Positions 58,292-64,000 of a stretch of DNA of 64,000 bases are shown in pieces. Source of the stretch: Chaetomium olivaceum (Eukaryota > Ascomycota > Sordariomycetes > Sordariales > Chaetomiaceae). Numbering within the stretch: position 1 is the stretch's first letter; every line of letters begins with the position of its first letter. The DNA is taken from positions 1 through 64,000 of the forward strand of contig JAYWVB010000093.1 in NCBI GenBank assembly GCA_039881045.1, read 5' to 3'. The translations under genes were made by a program, and so were the position numbers. Below the pieces are notes generated by a model. That model searched no databases and was not told the origin of the DNA. It saw only the letters and a program-made list of their open reading frames with translations.

Positions 58292-59461
58292 ATGGTCACC
58301 CGCAGGTCTCAGAAGCTGCCTGAGCAGAGCCAAAAAGCCCAGGATGTGATTGAGATATCAGATTCTGAGCCAGAGGCACCCGACGTCGAGGATGACGTTC
58401 CGGAATCAATCCACGACAGCGAAGACATCAATGATCAACCACTACTCAGGGCAGCCGGCATCAAGTACAAACCGGAGCCCCAAGAAGAGGAAGAGCAGCA
58501 GCAGCAGGACGAACCGCACTCCGCAAAGTTGGCTGTTCGGAACAAGGAGGCTGGTGCTGGTAAGCACAGACACGTCAGCATTGAGATTCCGCTACCAACA
58601 TCGGCGGAGTTACGGCGGAAGAAGAGCGAAGGCTCAGCTCCAGGGAGCCAGGAGGGGAATGATGAGGATGTGTTCAAGACGCCGAAAGAGAGCAGGAAAC
58701 ACATCACATTTGATGACAGTGATCACGATGAGTTTGTGACCCCAAGAGAGGGGCCGTCTAGGGATCCACTGGAAACCATCACTGCCGGAGCGGATGAGAA
58801 AGAGGGTGAGGAAGAGGAGGAGGAAGAGTCCGACGATGAGGCGCCGCCCGAAGCCGTTTCTACGCGTGCCGCGGAAGCCGAGACTCTAAAAGCCGCTGGG
58901 GTTGCTGCGAAAGCCGCTGAGCAGTGAGTATCCTAAATCTTTCCTAAGTTGACCGCGGTCACTAATTTTGCGCAGACAAGCTGCTGCTTTGAAGCGGAAA
59001 CGGCAGGAGCGTGATACGTTCCTCAGGCAGCAGGCAGAGGAGAGGAAACGGACTCAGAAGAAGCCGACCAGGCAAGATGACGACGATGATGAGGATACGC
59101 CGGCCGTTGAAAAGCCTGCGTTGGAAACGGAGAAGAGGAAGAGAGGGAGGTGCCGAAACTCCTGCCTCTTGAACTCCTCGAGTCGGACGACGAGGACGAT
59201 GTCCCTCAGCAAACGGACCCTGCCGCCAATGGACAGCACAAGCGCAGGAAACTTGGTGCTGCCGAACAGGCTTTGCTCCGCGAGCCGAAATTTCCAAAGG
59301 ACAAACGGCTGGGTTCGGCGGCTTATCGGGTGGTAAAGCGCGCTGGTGATGCGAGGTTGGCTCCCAAAGTAAAGAAGCAGGCGGTTAACCTGAAGGAGGC
59401 ACTTCTACGGAGAGACCGGATAGCCCAGCCAAGAGGCGGGTTCTTTGTTAGGAATCGTTGA
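58292..59461 (+). CDS. UTP16: U3 snoRNP/SSU processome protein Utp16 (Bud21) (apparent frameshift)
   Basis: Nucleolar protein of the 90S pre-ribosome. The N-terminus is acidic (VIEISDSEPEAPDVEDD) with Glu-rich runs; the middle is a charged coiled coil (QAAALKRKRQERDTFLRQQA); the conserved C-terminus reads FPKDKRLGSAAYRVVKRAG and LAPKVKKQAVNLKEALL, as in Utp16. Intron 58924-58975 joins AAEQ to QAAALK. The C-terminal part is in another frame; the switch lies at about 59128-59148 (one missing base, or an extra AG in an AG-rich tract). A 44-nt intron starting gttgaa would also fit but has poor signals. The family name rests mainly on the C-terminal block. Confidence 0.75.
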
Positions 59462-60043
59462 GCATGCCTGGCGGGGATGGAAGGCGAGGGTGAGGCCGGG
59501 AGTTCATGGGCCGGGCCGGGCCGGACACGCCCGGCTTCTTGTGGAGTATCAATAGCCGGTCTGAGCCGAAATCTCTAGGACGGAGACGCGGCGTGTGGGA
59601 ACATCGGGAAATGTGACGTTGACCCATTTTGGGACGGGCATTTGGATGATATGTACGAGGTAGATTCTGGGAATACTGAAACGAGTCTGCCAACCGGGTA
59701 GCATAATGACAAAAAAGCTCAATGTTTACTGATTTCCCAAACAGGTTCTAAACTACGAAAAGTAGCAGAGGTTACTTATCTAGTACGGCAAAGTACCGCC
59801 TACCTGAAGTGCCCGAATACCAACTATGGAGACCCAAGACTGACGTGCAGGTGCTCCAGTCCGTGGGGTTGCACCAAATCCCGAGCTGAGCACCACTTTT
59901 TAGTCCCGCAGCTCCCCATCCCACTTCCACTTCCAGATAACTTCCGTTGAGCGCCTTCAACACTCAACCAGATCCTGATTCTGATACCCATCCTCTCCCT
60001 TTCTTAAATCCTATTATCATACCACCAGAAACAACCGCCCATC
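59462..60043. promoter_or_regulatory. upstream region of the TPI gene
   Basis: 582 bp. A pyrimidine-rich stretch (about 59988-60012) precedes the start, as in many highly expressed fungal genes. A GGGCC repeat lies near 59508-59524, in the 3' region of the preceding gene. Confidence 0.45.
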
Positions 60044-61019
60044 ATGGCTCGCAAGTTCTTTGTCGGCGGTAACTTCAAGATGTACGTGGGCGCATTACCC
60101 CGCCATGGCTTTACTGTCTACAAAACCCCGCGTTGAAGCTCCGGCGAGCTGACCCAACGACCACTATAACTAGGAACGGGACCAAGGAGTCCATCAAGAG
60201 CATCATCAAGGGCCTGAACGATGCGCAATTGGATTCCAATGTCGGTATGTTAACCCCTTGGGTGTGAGGGAAGCTCGGGAAGTCGGGAGCGGGAGCTAAG
60301 GTAGCTGACCTCTTTCCCTGCAGAGGTCGTGATCGCCCCCCCGGCTCTCTACCTCCAGCTCGCGCAAGACCAGATCAAGAAGGACAACGTCCAGGTGTCG
60401 GCTCAGAACGTCTACGACAAGCCCAACGGCGCCTTCACGGGCGAGATTAGCGTGGCCCAGCTCAAGGACAGCGAGGTCCACTGGACCATCCTGGGCCACT
60501 CGGAGCGCCGGACCATCCTGGGCGAGACGGACGAGGTGGTGGCCTCCAAGACCAAGTCCGCCATTGACGGCGGCGTCAGCGTCGTCTGGTGCTGCGGTGA
60601 ATCGCTTGAGGAGCGCGAGGCCGGCAACACGGTCGCCGTCGTTGAGCGCCAGCTGGCCGCCCTCGCCGCCAAGGTCTCGGGCGACGACTGGAAGAAAATC
60701 GTCATCGCCTACGAGCCCATCTGGGCCATCGGCACCGGCAAGGTCGCCACCGTCCAGCAGGCCCAGGAGGTGCACGAGGCCATCCGCAAGTGGCTCAAGG
60801 CCAAGGTCAGCGACGCCGTTGCCGAGGAGACCCGGATTCTCTACGGCGGCAGCGTCAACGGCAAGAACTGCAAGGATCTGGCCAAGGAGAAGGACATTGA
60901 CGGTTTCCTCGTTGGCGGTGCCAGCTTGAAGCCCGAGTGTATGCCCCCCCAATACCAACAGCTGCCGTGGATGGAAGCTAACCGAACTAGTTGTCGACAT
61001 CATCAACTCCAACCTGTAA
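60044..61019 (+). CDS. tpi: triose-phosphate isomerase
   Basis: Glycolytic enzyme interconverting dihydroxyacetone phosphate and glyceraldehyde 3-phosphate; cytosolic (beta/alpha)8 barrel dimer. Four exons: 60044-60081, 60174-60244, 60324-60938 and 60991-61019. All joins keep frame: [29 protein letters not shown]. Catalytic residues are present: Lys in GGNFKMNG, His in LGHSERR, Glu in [11 protein letters not shown]. The phosphate-binding loop GGSV and the final GGASLKPE are intact. Full length for the family (about 250 aa). No frameshift. Convergent with mL43 (284 bp between stops). Confidence 0.98.
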
Positions 61020-61303
61020 GCGTCTTCGTTAAAGAAGGGGCAACGTAAGGGGCTGGCTCATGCAAGGCGCCTAGGACAAATAAAAAAACAAAAAACGGGA
61101 TCACACCCGCGAAGATGTAGAGATGAGCAAGAAACTTAATGACCCAAACGCGCGGAGGTGCCTTTCTATCCTCCCTGAACCGTGCGGTAAATGCACCGTT
61201 ACTCCAGCCCGAACAGGCATTGATGTATGAGTATTCGTATTGTTACAAAACATGTCGCCATAGACACACTCTTTCATACAGTCATCCCCATAAACCGAAC
61301 CTT

Positions 61304-61834
61304 TTATACCTTCAACCCATTCCCGTGGTACGGGGACCATACGCCTCTGACGGACTCGTTGATACTCTGTACGGGCTTGGCGGTCCTCCTGTTCTTCTCG
61401 CCGCTACCGTCGCGGAGAATCTCGGCCTTCTTAAGAATCTCGTACGGCTCCATGTTGCGTACGCAGATGGCCTTTTCGCGGCCGTTGATGTACTGTGCGA
61501 TAATAACGGGGTGTTTGGACGGCCGGGGGGAGACGGCGAACTCGACTTGGCTGTTGGCGGCGGCGAACTTGGGGAGGAGGGACTTGATGAAGCCGCTGGG
61601 GATTGGTTAGTAAGACTGGTTGCCGGTATCTGCAGAAGAGGTACGAAGAACATACTTCATGCCCTTGGAACTGCCCGCCCAGTCACAGTAGTGAAAGTCC
61701 ATCTTCTTGCATTGCAAGATGAAGGATCCGACGCCATTCTAGATTATGGTCAGAACTTGTCAGGGAGCCAGATTAAAATCCCTAGACTGTCTTACCCGGC
61801 CGGTGGAGATTTGCTGTAATGCCCTTACCGTCAT
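61304..61834 (-). CDS. MRPL51: mitochondrial large-subunit ribosomal protein mL43
   Basis: Protein of the mitochondrial 54S subunit with the thioredoxin-like L51/S25/CI-B8 domain. Three exons: 61834-61796 (MTVRALQQISTGR), 61738-61656 and 61595-61304; introns 61739-61795 and 61596-61655 keep frame. The product of about 137 residues contains GSFILQCKKMDFHYCDWAGS, GFIKSLLPKFAAANSQVEF, HPVIIAQYINGREKAICVRN and ends HGNGLKV. Length and motif order match yeast Mrpl51/mL43. The coding region is split so that no exon has both a start and a stop, which makes it easy to miss. Divergent from the U1-70K gene. Confidence 0.9.
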
Positions 61835-62286
61835 CGTCGCCGTCGTCGTCCGGAGAACATGACCTAATATCGCGAGTTGCAGTGACAGAAAATGGCCAGG
61901 GCCCGGCTGAAGCGCGGCAGAAAAATAAGCGGGTCTAAGCCCACACATTATTGGTGCAACCCGAGTCTCTTTCAGAGCGTGCACGGTCCAATCCAGGGCC
62001 GCGCGCAACAGGCTGGGCATGCTTTCCATCGCGAGCTTCGCATTTTCTCGCGGGTCCATTTTCTTCGTCTTCAACCAACGTCTCGCGGATGTCCACCATC
62101 GCGAGCAAATTAACCGAGTCGCGCACGCATCATCGGGCACTATCCTAATTAGCACCCGTCACCCGATATCCACCTGCGACTTGAAATTCCGCCCTCGATA
62201 GCAACATCTGCGAATATCCTCCCTCGACCACCACCACCACCACCAACCCGCGTCTAAAAGGCAATAATCGCACAGCCCTCGCAACA
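61835..62286. promoter_or_regulatory. shared divergent promoter, mL43 / U1-70K
   Basis: 452 bp separate the two start codons. CAC/CCA repeats lie at 62228-62248 near the U1-70K start. No other feature recognised. Confidence 0.5.
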
Positions 62287-63806
62287 ATGACAGACCGGCT
62301 CCCGCCCAATCTTCTCGCGCTCTTTGCGCCGCGCCCGCCGCTGCGCTGGGTTCCGCCCTCCGACCACGCGCCCGAGCAACGCAAAACCGCTGCCGTATCC
62401 GGCGTCGCCCAGTTCCTGCCGGCCCTCGCCGAGTACGAGCGCGAATACGAGTACCATCCCACCGAGAGCTGGCTCGAGGCGCGCGATCGCAAGAAGCGCG
62501 AGAAGTTGCAGCAGGTGGAGGAGGCTGTTACTGAGGGGCCGAAGAATTGTGTGTTATTTCTTTTGGGAGGATTTTGGTTTGGGCTGGCTGATCGTGGTGC
62601 TAATGCATTTTTGCTTACATAGACTCGCCCCATGACGACCCCAACATCCGTGGTGATGCTTTTAAGACATTGATTGTTGCGCGTCTGGACTACAGCGCCG
62701 ACGAGAAGGATTTGGAGCGTGAATTTGGACGGTTTGGGCCTATTGAGCGCGTACGTGCTCGCACCCCTCTTTTCCCCGTTGCCATAGACGGCAGGCTGAC
62801 CTCAACAGATCCGCATCATTCGTGATACACATGCCCACGAGAAGGGAAACAAGAAGAAGAAACCCCACCGCGGCTACGGCTTCGTAGTGTTCGAGCGCGA
62901 GAAGGACATGAGAGGTAATGCTGCCACTTTGATTCTGACACTGCCATCCCGCCGCTTGCCGGAACCCACCCCAGGACAATCACGGCCCTCAAGCTTGCTA
63001 GTCCTTCCTTCTTCTCCCTTCCTCCACCCCACCCTCCTACCGCAAAGGTAACAAGTTCATCTCATGGTAAGGCGTTACTGACAACTGCGCATCTGGCGCG
63101 TGCGCGAGTAGCTGCTTTGGATGGATGTGACGGTATCCGCATCAAGGACCGCCGTATCAAGGTTGACGTTGAGAGGGGTAGAACCGTCAAGGGGTGGAAG
63201 CCCCGCCGTTTGGGAGGTGGCCTCGGAGGAGGTCGCGGCTACACCAAGGCGTCCATGACCAGACCCATGGGTCCCGGCGGTTTCGGCGGCGGGTTCCGAG
63301 GCGGCTTCGGCGGCGGCTTCAGGGGGGGACGCGACCGCGGATTCCGTGGCGGCGGTGGCGGCTTCGGCGACCGCGGTGGGTTCCGCTCCGGCCCCGGTGG
63401 GCCCGGTGGACCTGGCGGTCCCGGTGGCGGCGGGTATGGAAACCGTGATCGTGGCTTCGGCGGTCCCCCTAACGCTCCCAGCGGACCTGGCGGCGGCGGC
63501 GGCTACGGTGGTCGCGACAGCCATCGGGACGGCCCCAGAGGAGGAGGCGGTGGTGGGTATGGCCGTGACGGTGGCGGCTCACGCTCATATGATGACAGAT
63601 CTGGCGGCGGAGGCTTCCGCGGCGACCGCAACCCCCGACAGTCTGGCAGCAACATGGAGCCCATCCGGCCGCGCGGCGGCGGCGAGAATGGTGGGTACAG
63701 CGGCAGCGGTGGCAGAGACTACGACCGGCCCAGAGACCACGACGATTCCCGGAAGCGCGGCTTCGACGGCGGCTACGAAGACCCCAGGAAGTTGCGACGC
63801 TACTAA
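62287..63806 (+). CDS. SNP1: U1 snRNP 70 kDa protein
   Basis: Binds stem-loop I of U1 snRNA and helps 5' splice-site recognition. The N-terminal U1-70K motif is textbook ([18 protein letters not shown]), followed by ETESW-like [14 protein letters not shown]. The RRM has RNP2 TLIVARL and RNP1 RGYGFVVF. Exons are 62287-62548, 62623-62750, 62809-62914 and 63112-63806. The third intron (197 nt) is long for this window; the join [20 protein letters not shown] is in frame. The C-terminal third is Gly/Arg-rich ([12 protein letters not shown]) with arginines and aspartates rather than the RS/RE repeats of animal U1-70K. The 3' UTR runs to the window end. No frameshift. Confidence 0.95.
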
Positions 63807-64000
63807 CAAGACTAGTCTATGTCTTGTGGTGGGTATCACTTTCTTCACTGTCGTTTTCTTCGTCTCCCTGATTCGTCTCGTCCCGACAAGGAGGGTAAGC
63901 CGTCCCGTCAAAACACCCACTCGTCGACAACCTAAGAAAATCAACCTTTGGCGAGCAGTCAGCAGATGCCGTCCAGTCGTCGGCGGACAGGCAAGGTAAC

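Overview
The window is nuclear DNA from a filamentous ascomycete, most likely a Sordariomycete near Sordariales/Chaetomiaceae (this placement is inference from protein resemblance). The signs are short GT-AG introns (about 50-110 nt) with CTAAC/CTGAC-like branch sites, a velvet regulator, a HET-domain gene with tandem repeats, a Zn2Cys6 factor, a DUF7729-like GPI protein, and fungal versions of housekeeping genes. About 20 protein genes are supported. No CRISPR array, operon or intact transposon was seen.

Layout. 1-14.8 kb: a conserved hypothetical gene, a Zn2Cys6 transcription factor, a possible tiny spliced gene, a broken PD-(D/E)XK nuclease-like gene, an atypical kinase-like gene, then ribosomal protein uL1 (RPL10A). 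16-21 kb, minus strand: NADH pyrophosphatase (Nudix), a proline-rich protein with a Cys/His tail, and a deaminase-fold protein. 22-26 kb: COG1 (Golgi tethering) and a peroxisomal enoyl-CoA isomerase with PTS1-like HKL and two CCTCGG boxes upstream. 27-34 kb: a HET-domain protein with ten ~32-residue repeats, an MFS transporter, and a PQ-loop vacuolar transporter. 34.8-37.8 kb: cullin-4. 41-42.6 kb: a secreted/GPI DUF7729-like protein. 42.6-53.7 kb: 11 kb with no recognisable gene, ending at a velvet gene (VelC-like). 56.5-64 kb: a compact housekeeping block with a mitochondrial TPR-like protein, Utp16/Bud21, triose-phosphate isomerase, mitochondrial ribosomal protein mL43, and U1-70K.

Two general points matter. 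First, seven genes carry apparent frameshifts that all have the polarity of one missing base, most at C or G runs. This pattern looks more like under-called homopolymers in the assembly than biology, so frame breaks alone should not be read as pseudogenes. Second, the accessory genes (nuclease-like, kinase-like, deaminase-like, HET-repeat) are interspersed among housekeeping genes and are the places where a less described system could lie. The nuclease-like/kinase-like pair and the stand-alone deaminase are the best candidates. All family calls are from sequence reading alone; no database search was run.
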